A DNA stretch of 64,000 nucleotides from Artemia franciscana (Eukaryota > Arthropoda > Branchiopoda > Anostraca > Artemiidae). The DNA is taken from the NCBI RefSeq assembly GCF_032884065.1, contig NC_088863.1, forward strand, positions 61,883,512 to 61,947,511. Reading direction: 5' to 3'. Below are positions 1 to 12,600 of the stretch, piece by piece. Under the pieces are notes generated by a model. The model worked only from the letters and a program-made list of their open reading frames with translations. It did no database searches and had not been told where the DNA came from. A program made the translations under genes and the position numbers. Position 1 is the stretch's first letter, and the number at the start of each line of letters is the position of its first letter.

Positions 1-395
1 TTGTAAAATCCAGTGTACGACACTGAGTATACCGCGCCTGCCGTTTGTAATTTCTGTTTCTTTTTTTCTGCGTTTTCTGCATTGATATTAAAAAAAAAAA
101 TTCACGTCAATTAATGAATTGTGCGTGGTGCGAAACCTAGATGGACTGACCGGCTTATGTTGGATGACCAGCAGTAAATTTATGTGCTTACATTATCTTG
201 CCTGAATCTTAGACCGACGAGGGTGAAGTACGACTATAATTTTTAATTTTTACATTTGTTTGACGGGAACATAAATCTGGCTGTTTGAGCTTGTGAGTAG
301 CCGTTTTAAAAAATCATTCATTCATTCATGTTGGGTAAGTTTGATTCTTTTGAAGTCTTATTGTCTTTCATAGTGATAAGATATTAATTTTTCAG

Positions 396-652
396 GGCTT
401 TTAAATCTTCGTGGGTCAGATATTCCTTACAATCCATTATTTTTTTCCTTTGTTGTGGTTTGTCCAGATGGTCGACTGCATTTATTTGTTGATTCTGACA
501 AAGTTACGGTGGCAGTTCGACAGCATCTCCATCTGGAGCCGGGATCATTCGTGGAGATCGATATCAGAGAATCAGGAGCCGAAGGCATTGCTTTAGATGT
601 CAAAGTAGAGTTACATGCCTATGAGGAACTCAAAGATTTTATTCATTCAATG
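396..652 (+). CDS. XPNPEP1: XPNPEP1 exon a (middle domain)
   Basis: The acceptor TTTTTCAG ends at 395 and the donor GTATGA starts at 653. It encodes (W)LLNLRGSDIPYNPLFFSF and continues to ELKDFIHSM, matching the NLRGSD..NP.FFSY block of aminopeptidase P. The entering phase leaves two bases for a split codon (Trp); the exit is phase 0. A Met at 455 inside the exon is not a translation start. Confidence 0.93.
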
Positions 653-3600
653 GTATGAACTCTTATATATTATTGTTTCACTTTTTTAAATAGATACTTG
701 TTTCTTTTTCTCACTTTAATCTTTTTTAGTCTTAACATTTTAACAGAATGGCGTAATTCATTGCAAGAATGATTTAAAAAGGAAAAAAAAAAAAACAGTT
801 TTGTTTTTAATTTTGTGATTTTTTTACTTTTTTTACGAGCTTCTGGAAACAACAACTTTGGTCTTGATTGATCGTCGATTTCAGTCGTCTCCTTCTCCTC
901 CTTGATACGTAAGATTGAAGAAGAATTAACTGACTTTTTAACAGTAACTGACTCGTCAGTTTCTAAAAATTTTGATAACATTAATTTTGCTACTTTGCTC
1001 GAAAGTAGTGCTACTCAAGCTCGAGAATAGCCTGGTATAATGCTTATTATCCCTCATGGGGATGCTGAAAATTCGCTGATTTTTGGGACTTATGGATTCT
1101 TCATCCCTTCTCTTGTAAATGACTGTTCCTTTGCATTACCATTGTCTTCATATTCTTAAGATATGTCTTTCTTGGAGGACGCATCAAGTATTTCGTCACT
1201 TTGTAGATATTTCAGAATCATTTGTAATTTACCTGCTTTCTTTTTTTAAATTTAAAAAAAAAATTTAAAACTTTGTTTTTAGAATCATATGATAATTCGG
1301 AATAAAGATTTTTAATAGCTGGCTCGGGAATCCAATTATTTTCTGGTCAAATGTTCTTCTTTTTCGTATATGGCCTTCATGTCAAGGATCACTCAAGCGA
1401 AAGGATTCTCTTCTTTCTTCGCTTCTCCTTTTTTTTTTAAAGTAGTAAAACAAGTTTTGTTTTATTAAAATTTACAGTTGATCAACGGATCCGCTAATAA
1501 AACACTAGCTGTAGGAATTATGTTGCGTTGTGTCAATATTTAAACATAACTTCTCTCGTAATCTTTTAGGATTTGTTCATTGTTTTATTTATACCTAAAA
1601 TGCCCATACATCCTCACTTACTAACTACACATGAATATTATGAAGTACCCAGGACATTAAAATCAGTACATGTTTTTCTCCCTAGACCTGTCGTAGTTCT
1701 ATTCATACATAAACACCACGATATAAACTTTGGATGTGGCTCATATGATTGGAAATTGAACACTCTCTTTCCCTTTTAAGAGTCAAAAGTGATCAGAGGG
1801 TAACCAGCCTCCGTTTTCTTACACCTTTTCCCCTCAAATTAACCCGATCAAACCTTTGAAATAGCTATATAGATAGTGTAACGGCAAAATAACTATGCCT
1901 CTGGGGTAGACAACCCCCCAACTCCTGGGGCAAGGGCTATAAGCTTTGGTCATTGCATATTGTTAATATATAAGATTTTTATGGCACTTGGTGTTAAATT
2001 AGAAAAAATGAGGAATTTTTAACTTACGAATGGGTGATCGGATCTCAATGAAATTTGATATTTAAAAGGATGTCGTGTCTCAAAGCTCTTATTTTAAATC
2101 CCGACCGGATCTGGTGACATTGGGGGAGTTTGGGGGGGAACGCAAAATCATGGAAAACGCTTTGATTGGAGGGATTGGGATGAAACTTGGTGGGAAAAAT
2201 AAGCAAAAGTATTATATACCTGATTTACATAATTGGAACGGATCCGCTCTATTGGGGGGGGGGGGAGGTTAATTCTAAAAAATTAGAAAAAAAATGACGT
2301 ATTTTTAACTTACGAAGGAGTGATCGGATCTTCATGAAACTTCATATTTAGAAGGACCTCGTAACTTAGATCTCTTATTTTAAATTTCAACCGGATCCAA
2401 CGCCATTGGGGTGGGGGCAGTTGGGGGGGGGGGACCGGAAATCTTAGAAAATACTTAAAGCGGAGAGATCAGGATTAAACTGGATGGGAAGAATAAAAAC
2501 CTGTGTAAGATACGTGACTGACATAATCAGACCAGATTTTCTCCTCTCTTTGGTGGAGTTGGAGGGGGGGGGGATAATTTGGCAAAATAAGGTATTTGTA
2601 ACTTACGAAAGGGTGACCAGATCTTAATGAAATTTGATATTTAGAAGGATCTTGTGCTTTAAAGCTCTAATTTTGAATTCCGACCAGATCCTGTGACATT
2701 GGGGTGAGTTAGAGGGGGAAGCCGGAATTCTTGGAAAACGTGAAAATTTGTGTATTTTTATCTTACGAATAGGTGATCGGATCTTAATGAAATTTGATGT
2801 TTAGAAGGAATCCATATCTCATAGCTCTTACTTCAAATCCCGACCAGATCTTTTGACCTTGGGGTGAGTTGGAGGGGGAAATCTTGGAAAACACTTGGAG
2901 TGGAGGAATTGAGATCCTTGAAGTGGAGGAATCGGGGAGGAATCTGGGGGAAGGGGTTCAGTGATTTGGAGAGTTCTGTGCTTCTGGACGTGCTAGGACG
3001 ATGAAAATTGGTAGGCGTGTCAGGGAGCTGAATAAATTGACATGATAAAGCCGTTTTCCCAGATTCGACCATCTGGGGGGCTAAAGGGAGAGGAAAATTT
3101 AGAAAAAATTAGGTATTTATTACTTACCTGTGGGTGATCGGATCTTAATGAATTTTGATATTTAGAAGGACATCGTGACTCAGAGCTCTTATTTTAAATT
3201 CTGACCGGCATTAAGCCTCTGATTTTTCTTTTAAATCAATCTATTGATTCTTAGAATTCTGTTAGAGCTCATACCACATGAGCTCTTGGCTCTTAGCTCT
3301 TCTTGCGTCACAAGTGCCATATGAGCTCTTAGCTCTTGTTATTGTTTAAAAAGTAGTGTTGTGACAAAGAGTCAAACTTTAGCATAAAGAGCGAGGCATT
3401 GAGGAGGAGATAGCCCCTTTCATACACAAAATAATGTCTGATGGTTTAAGTTTTAATGTCGCTTTCTACTTCAAGTTAAAAAAAAAATCGATGTTTTTTC
3501 AATTTGTGAACGTATTTGAACTAATGCAGGTTCGAATTTGGTTCACTGTACATGAAAAATTAAGAAAAAATTTGCGACTAATTGTGGCAAATTTTTTCCC

Positions 3601-6600
3601 TATATGAAAGGATGCCCCCTTCTCAATACCTTGCTCTTTACGCTAAAGCCGTTAGCATTTTTAAAAAGCTTCCAATGCTAATTGAACAGCCCCCGTGTTT
3701 CATCAGCCGCCCTTGGTACAATCAGTCAAACGTCAGCGTAAAGAGCAAGGCAGTGAAGAGGATGCATCCCGTTACATATAGAATAATTTCTGTTGAAAGT
3801 CTGTTGAAAGAATAATGTCTGTAACCAAGTGCCATAAAGTCTTAGATACGTGATTGACATAATTGGAACGGATCCGCTCTATTATGGGTGGGGGGGGGCG
3901 GTTAATTCTGGAAAATTAGAAAAAATGTTGTATTTTTAACTTACGAAGGAGTGATCGGATCTTCATGAAACTTCATATTTAGAAGGACCTCGTAACTCAG
4001 AACTCTTTTTTATAAATCTCAACCGGACCCAGCGTCATTGGGGGGCAGTTGGGGGGGGCGGAAATCTTAGAAAATACTTAAAGCGGTGAGATCAGGATGA
4101 AACTGGATGGGAAGAATAAAAACAAGTCTAAGATACGTGACTGACATAACTGGACCGGATCTGCTCTCTTTGCTGGAGTTGGGGGGGGGGGGTAATTCGG
4201 AAATCTGAGGTATTTTCAACTTGCGAACGGGTGACCAGATCTTAATAAAATTTGATATTTAGAAGGATCTTGTGCTTTAAAGCTCTTATTTTAGGTTCCG
4301 GCCAGATCCTGTGACATTGGGGGGAGTTGGAGGGAGAAACCGGAATTCTTGGAAAACGTGAAAATTGGAGTATTTTTATCTTACGAATAGGTGATCGGAT
4401 CTTAATGAAACTTGATATATAGAAGGATCTTCTCAGATGCTCCATTTTCGACTCAAATTTGATCCTGGGACATTGGTTGGAGGAGGGAAACAGAAATCTT
4501 GGAACACGCTTAGAGTGGAGGAATCGGGATGAAACTTGATGGGAAGAATAAGCACATGTTCTAGATCCGTGATTGACATAATTGGAACGGATCCGTTCTC
4601 TTTGGAGGAGCTGGGGGGTGTTAATTTGGAAAAATTAGAAAAATTGAGGTATTTCTAATTTAAGAACGGGTGACCGGATCTTAATGAAATTTGATATTTA
4701 GAAGGAATCCATGTCTCAGAGCTCTTATTTTAAATCCCGACCGGCATTAAGCCTCTGATTTTCCTTTTAAATCAATCTGTTGATTCTTAGAATTTTGTTA
4801 GAGCTCATACCATATGAGCTCTTGGCTCTTAGCTCTTCTTGCCTCGTCACAAGTGCCCTATGAGCTCTTAGCTCTTGTTTATTCGAAGATTTGGCTGTAT
4901 AAACTTTGGAGAAGGCTTACTTAATTGCTCAATTGAGCCATCTCAAAGTTCAGGCTAATTTGGTGGACTTACAATGCATCCTCTTGAGCCCACTGTTAGC
5001 CCAATTCATACCTGAACACCATGATTTTCAAATTTCTTGGGGCAAAGCCACATTTACCTTAATGGTTGCCAAGTTGAACCATGAAAATAGAAAAGCAAGA
5101 CAAATTATTCAAATTCGATGTGGTTTTTCCGCTGAAAAAATTCAGACATTAATAATATGCCAATTAAAGATTAATGCTCCTTCTATAATGCTACCGTAGT
5201 GAGTAGAGCTATGGAGTTTGCCGATCTTCTCTTTATCCAACATCATCTCTTCATATTTATTTATTCCTAGTCTAAGCGACTTAGTCTTCTTACCTTTGAA
5301 TTTGAACCTATTCTTGTACCCTGAGCCCTCAAAACCTCTAAATACGTATTAATTTTGCTAGTATTTTCATCTAAGACACTAAAATCACCAATGTAATCTA
5401 AGTCTAGGAGTTTTTTTCTTTCACGTGTGATTCAGTGATCTCCCATAGCATCAAATTTAACCCCTAATTTAACGTCAAAATAGCTGCCAACGTCACTTCC
5501 TATCTGAACTGCTGCGATATTGTTCTCGTACATAGCACCAGCGGCTGTTTTAGGGGGAAGGGGCACTTTCTCAGGTCGCAGGAATGTTAGAGGCCCAAAA
5601 TTCAAATACATAATCTAACGGTTATAATCATTTTATAATTTCTGAAGCTTTATTTTTATTAAATTAAAGTTGAAGGTTGTAGTTGGTAGTAAGTATAAGC
5701 AAATTAAACTCAATATTTTCATTTTTACTATAACTTCATCACCATTGCTTGAAAATAAAACTAAGTAGCAATAAAAGGAAAATATTGCGTTGATTTCCCT
5801 TTCAGTTGTTCCACGAACTCTAAGATATTAAGAAAATAATTCAACACCGACACTTTTCCCTACAGAAACCAATGGAATTGTGCAATGTGGATAATAAGGG
5901 CTCTTCGTAAACATATGAGTAGAGAGGCCGTATACCTTATTCTCTAGAGCCGAGAATGTGTGCATAGGGCATCTACGAAAACTCGCAAGACATCACGGAG
6001 CTGAGTTGCGGCCTTGACGTCCTCCTACTGTGGTTGAAGAGACACCACTCCTCTTCTCAATACCTGTTAGTACTGTTGTCGCAACTGCGCCTTCCTTCAC
6101 GGCACCACTCATGAAATATACAGGGGGGACAATCCTCTGGCATACGAAGAACAAGGCCAAAGGTACGTCTATCTCCTACGTTCCGAAAAGTCAGTAAGCA
6201 ATAGTTGACCGGTTTTCCTGGAAAACTCTTATGTTCATGATCCTTCCCTGCCACGATATGTTCATTATTCTTTTAAAGCACATTTTTTTGGAGGCTAGGA
6301 CGTGTTTCTCCAGACGGGTATTTAGTTTCCAACTTTCAGTTGCATAGAGGAGAATGCATTTCACATTGCTGTTGAGGCGGAGTTTCAAGCTCATAGAATA
6401 TTTCCTAATATGCCATATTGGTTTAAACTTATTAAAAGCTGATGTAGCATATTCACTCGTCCTCTTAATTTTGTTGGATTTTACCATTTTATACAATTGC
6501 AACTCCCTAGGTACTGAAATTCATTGACCTGTTCAAATGCTTTATCTTTGTATTTCAGTATCAGCAGTGATTCAGATGTAGTCAATCTCTTTATCTTGCT

Positions 6601-9600
6601 CACATTCACTGCAAGCCCCGATTTTTGTCTAAGAATCATTAGTCTAAGAATGAAAATTAAATTAGAGCAAGACTTACCTGGTCGTAAGTTGATGCCCCTC
6701 CAGTTGTCACAGATTAGTTTATTGTCCTTCTTGAAGAGTTTGACCAGTATGTCCCTGGTCCAAACTCTTGGGGCTGTTTTGTTAATCTAGACGACCATTA
6801 AGAGTAAGAAAAGTCAGATTAAATTTGGGATAGGAGCGGCTAAATGATATAGTGCTAATGAGCATATAACGCGAAGATTTAGAAGCAATAAATTGAGACG
6901 AGATAATTAATAATTTTGCAGAGGCTACAGTAAGAAAAGTCAGATTTAAATAAGTGGAAATTTTTGTTGATCATCGAAATTTCTGTTAAATTTTCGCCTG
7001 AAAATTTCGGGGGACATTGGAGGAGCTCGAATCAAGATTTTGACCTGGGCGTAAGAGAGGCCAGAACCGCCACTTCATAGCACTTGCCACTTTTATGAAC
7101 TATTTGGTATGCTATACTATTCCACAACCTTCACTAAAGCTCCTCTATCGGGTGAGCAAGATATCTGCTTAAAATATATAATTTACATGGACTATTAGGG
7201 TCCTGTGGTTCAGTCACTTCTCAATTATCTTCGGTTGACACTTTATCTGCCCTTCCCAAAACCAAACTTTTGTTCCCTCAAAACTTTATCTACATAATTT
7301 CTTAGTCTAATATTCATCATCAGTTATGCTAAAGGATTTTTTTGTTTTGCTTCCTGCAAAAACAAAGATAATGCCTTTACAATTATCACACTCACTCCTG
7401 TTACAGTCATTATAAAATTCCTCTCTTATACCAAGCTTAATCCGTTTTTGCTAATTTTCCTAACTGTGTATCTAACTACCCTCCTTTAGAAACCTGTTAT
7501 TCCGCAGACTATTTTCATAAATTCATTCTATCCATCTTCTGTATCGTCAAAATTTAGTCTCTCCATTTTTATATTTAAATCTTCCTGAAAAGTTCCTCTC
7601 AAATTTTCATCTGGGAGTCTGCCAACGTTATACTGGGGGTAGTTGTCATTTCTAAATTTCAGAATAGATTAACTCTTAACCCCACTAGATGATCCTTGTG
7701 TCGAACATTAATAACAGTCTACCTATATGCTTGTGTCTTGTATCGATCCCACCACTCTTTGATTTACAATATCAACATCAATAAGATTATCTAGCCATCA
7801 TGTGAGTGCCATGTTAACTTATTGACCATTCTGTGACCAAACACTGTATTGGTTATTACTTGATTGGTATGCCTATAAAATCACAGCAGTCCATAACCAT
7901 TGGCATTTTTCTCCTCTGGGTCAATGCAGCTAGGCTTGGATGACATATACCTATTCGGATCAACGTGGTTATTAAAATACCATATTTCTACCTGTAATCC
8001 AACTAATTTAATCCTTTACTTGTATGTAAAATTCCAGTGAATCACTACTATCTTGGTCAGTTGATTCTAAAGGGGCATTTAGTTGCTTTGTACTTATGGT
8101 GAGAATCAGGTGTTTTTACCTTGCCCAGTATCAAGGATTTTCAAGACCTGTTTCTTTCTGAACCCCCCAATTGGTCCGAGGTCTGATTTAATCAAGTTCG
8201 ACCAGTTTTTCTGCTGTCCTCCTTGTTGTCTCTTCCATGAGCTAAGTGCCCCAGCTAGTAGTATTCGGCGAGGCAAGTACTCTGTTGGCCTCCGTAAGAC
8301 ATAACCCAACCATTTCAGTCAATGTTCCTTTATCGTGATGGCAACGCATCTCTTGATACCGCGAATTTGTCGTATATCCACGTTTGATATGCGATCATTC
8401 AGATTTAACCTGGGGATGCTACGCGGACAGGTATGCTCTAACACCTTCACTGTATTTTCATGTAGTTGCTTTAATGACCAAGTTTCGCATCATAAAGAAG
8501 GATTGTTTGAACCAAAACCAGGTAGAATATAACTTTAGGGGCATTTACCGCTATAACCAAACAGTTTGAACTGTTTGGTTATAAAAGTTTTAACCAAAAT
8601 TCTATTGTTAATATGTTCCGAACCTAAGGAAGATTTCTTAGGTTCCTCAATCTTCGTAAGCCTTTCTTCTTTCTTATATGCCCCTCCTTTCATGCATGAA
8701 TAAATAAATTTTATTTAGCTTAATTTCATGGTTTCTAGCCCCGGGAGATGAGTTCCGGAATCTCTGAACAAGTTCAGTTAAAAAATGTATGAATTCGTCA
8801 GTTAAAATATCAATGCAGTAATTGTTTGTTTTTTGTTTTTTTTTACATTGTAACATTGCAAGTCAGAATTTCATATTATTCCAAATATTAAATCTATTAT
8901 GGCCGCAAGGAAAGCGATGGATCCCACCAGCACCAGTCAGAAACTAACACTTTTCAAGAGTAAACAAAGTGTTTAAGCCGATTTAGAACTAGACAACAAG
9001 AAATCCTAGGGATATTCAGTTGAATGGACAGTTTGGACAATTTGGGCCTATCATTTTCACCAAATGATTTTCGATACTTAGTGAAGTTCTTCCGTCGACC
9101 AGAGCTGACTTCCTACGCGAGCCATCTCAAGCCTATTACCTCCAAGTCATAATGCATTTATGCCTACAATTATTGTTCTACAATGCGGAGGTAGTCCATA
9201 TAAGGTAGCATAGCTCATCAAAACAGCCCATCGAAACAAGCAAAAGCCACGAGAGTTTTTCGTCAATCAGAATCCAATGTAATGTTTTGCGTTTACTTGG
9301 CTATAACTTCCACGAAGAGTGCCCTCAAGGTTACCCTTCAGTGCTGTTTACAGTCGTAGCTATGGATACGATAACTCGCAAGACATCCACTGTAGCACCA
9401 CAAGCAGAGTTCTCCATTTGGGATTGAGTGGACAAAGGAAATTATTACAAAGCGGAAAGCTGCACCTACAAAGTACAGTACAAAGTGGAAAGGTTTGTAG
9501 TCTCTGAACCTTCACTTCTTTTTCCAGGCCTATCCTGTTCAAAAAAAAAGCAACAACGCGGTTTTATGTGCTACATATTTTTGTAGATTTTAGCTATTCG

Positions 9601-12600
9601 TAATGATTTATGCATCTACTGCGTTTGAAGTTGTTCTCCAATACGTTTAGAGTTTTCAAGATTAATGCATGTGTCTTAGGATACGTTAGATGGTATAGTT
9701 GAAAGATCTTTCCTTTCAAAATTTATCTTTTTCAGGTGGGAACTACTGACCAAGGGCAATTCTGGTTTAGTCCATTTTGTAGTCAATCAATAGTGAGTGT
9801 TATTCCGAAAAGCAGAAGACTGTGTAAAACCTCACCAATTACGCTAATGAAAAATGTGAAAAACCCAGTGGAGTTACAAGGTATGTGCTTTTTCTCCTTT
9901 TCTTTGCATTAGGAAGAAAACCTAAACCTAGAACATGCCTTTTCTTAAAACGGGTTCATGCAGAGGGTAATAATTCTTTTAAATCTTACGAATAGGAAAA
10001 TAGTCTAACACTTTGTGTTTGAAGAATAAACAATACAACTTATTATTGTTAGAAAAAGATGAGATGTAATGATTAAAAATAGTATCTTGTGTTTGTTTAA
10101 ATACGTATTGCTCTAGTAATAACTTTACATGCTTGTCTTTTTCCAAGTATTCCTCTTAGTTTTCTACCCACCGATCAAAGGATTCCTCCTCCCCCCCCCC
10201 ACTGTTCCCATGCTCTGTGAAACTCCTTTAGCGTGATGACTTTTAGCTAGTGATTTCTCTTGTATACTTTTAGTAGGTTTTAATTTCGGAAATGGAAAAC
10301 TATATGCTTGAACCATACCTTAAGAGTACAAAGAACAAAGAAAAGGGGCTGTTTCGTTTTGGCCAAAAATTAGTGAAACAGTAGAGACAGTTAGCTTGTG
10401 GTCGGAAAGCAAAATACATTTATTTTTTTAAATAATTAAGGCTTTTTAAACTTAAAAACTTAAGACAACTTGATAACTATTCTTACATGTGCTTAAGGAC
10501 TGTTCCTTTTATCGTTTTTTTATCTCTTTTTAAATTTGTTTTTCGTAATTTCTAGGATGCTATCCCTACTTTTAATATAGGGCTGTTTTTCTGTGCCGGA
10601 AATATTTTGGTTGCTCGGTCTGGTACTTTTCTCGGTGTTTCCATCATTTAGCTTGCTCTCTTGGCTCCATTATGTTTATAAGCTTTTTACGAATTACAAA
10701 CTTTAATCGTAGAGGCAACATTACTTGATTTATATTGGTAAAAATTGTCAATGCAACTCCCGTCATCATATAGTTTTACTGTAACGTTATTTATTGTTCT
10801 GACCAATTAATTAGCTTGTTAGAACTTGGCTTAACATGTGAATTTCAAAGTTGTAGAAAAACCAATTGACTGAAAAAATTGTTTACTGTTTGCTTGCTAT
10901 TTAGTTTTTAGTCTCGTACTAATAACCGTCTAGCTTTTAAAGCATTAGGGAGGTGTGAGCTGGATACCTCCTCCCCTCCCCCCAAGTCCTTATGTTTGTA
11001 AGAATAATATAAGGTCATAAAGTATTCCTGACTTGATTATGCGATTCTTATCACTTCCTACCTGAATTACTGGCTACTCGCCAGAATTTCCACTGTAATC
11101 ATGTATCATTACACATAGCGATATCAAATGCATATTAGCACTCTTAAAAACTGATGCATGATAAAAAGGATAAAAAATCTTATCCATTGATAAGATAAAA
11201 TAACAGGAGTGCCTTGAAAAGTTGCTTCGCTTGGAATGGTGCCTTATTTTGTTAACTTTATTGGCTGATGCCCTGTAGTTCGTTCATTACTGCCCCCATT
11301 AAGAAAAAGTCAAAGGCTCTCTCTTGTGTGTTTTACCGTACAGGGATAGGACCTTCGCTAAAGCTGATCCATCAGACGGATCTAACGCTTGCTCACAATA
11401 TATGTGACGGTGGAATGAAGCGGTTTGATGACTTAGGCACTTCTCTGTTTATTAATTTAATAGTAAATATTTGTTTGATGCATACTCTCCTTAACACACT
11501 ATTTTCTTCTTTCTGTACTAAGTTTATTGCTTAGTACAGAAACCAAGCTAATGTCTCTATAATTATCAGACTAACTCTTATAGCCTTACTTATACAGATG
11601 TTTACGCAATTATTCAATGTTATAAAATTATAAATAAAGAAAGGTAGTAAGTTGCTCTGAGTCTAAGATCTTACCTAAGTTTTCGAAATTTACGACACGC
11701 TACCAATAACCTTGACTTGAACAATAAGAAAATTGGAATATTGGGGTCTAGCCGCACCGAGAGGCAACAGAAGTTGCCAAACCTTGCACATTCAAACATG
11801 ATAAAAACTCCGCTCAAAAATGAAACCGAAAATTGAAAACTCCACATTTTCAATAAATGAAATATAAAAGAAAATAATATAATTACCATTATATCTTGGT
11901 GGGCCTTTAAATTTTGATCTATGTAGCTTGTAGTCATGCAATGATCCAACTACTTTTTCAAGTTTGGACTTCAAAGTTTGTGTATTAGCAATGGTAGTAG
12001 TATTACTAGGAGAAGTATTCCTTGGTGTAGTATTACGAGAATTAGTAATAATAGAAATAGTAGGAATAACCGGATCAGTGGATATAGTAGGAGTAAGAGC
12101 AGCAGTAGTAGGCCGAGATGCACTAGGAATAGAAAAAGTGGGAGCAGTAGTGACAATAGCAAGTGGATCAGTTCTAAAAATAAGAGAAATCGGAGCATAT
12201 GGTAGGAATAGGAGCAGTAGATGTAGAAGTAGTTGCAGGAATAGGATTAGTCAGAGTGGTATGGGCAGTAGTAGTGGTAACAGGAGATGAAAGAGCAGCA
12301 GTAGTGGTAGCAGTATTCGGATATGTAGAAGTTAAGGTAGCTGTAGGAATAGTAGAACTGGGAGTGCCAGTAGTTGAACTAGGAGTCGGGATTGGGGTAG
12401 GAGGAGTCTTAGTAGTTGTAGTAGTAAAAGTCTTAGTAGTAGTAAAAGTCTTAGTATTTGCTGTGGTCATAATATTGGGAGAAGGAATAGTATTAGTTGT
12501 AAGAGAAGCAGTAGCAGGCCGAGTAGTTGTAGAAAGAGTAATTATTGTAGGGATAGAAGCAGTCGGAGCAGTAAGGGTAGGAGTAGTGATAATAGGAGAA

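Noticed and set aside
1..395. An earlier XPNPEP1 exon before the first one seen
   Set aside because: The preceding exon must end in the first base of a Trp codon and encode the segment before NLRGSD; no such peptide with a donor is visible here.
670..981. 103-codon Lys-rich minus-strand frame
   Set aside because: Composition follows from poly-T on the plus strand; no motif and no splice context.
8083..8304. 73-codon plus-strand frame with several Cys
   Set aside because: It is antisense to the recognisable RT C-terminal fragment on the minus strand.
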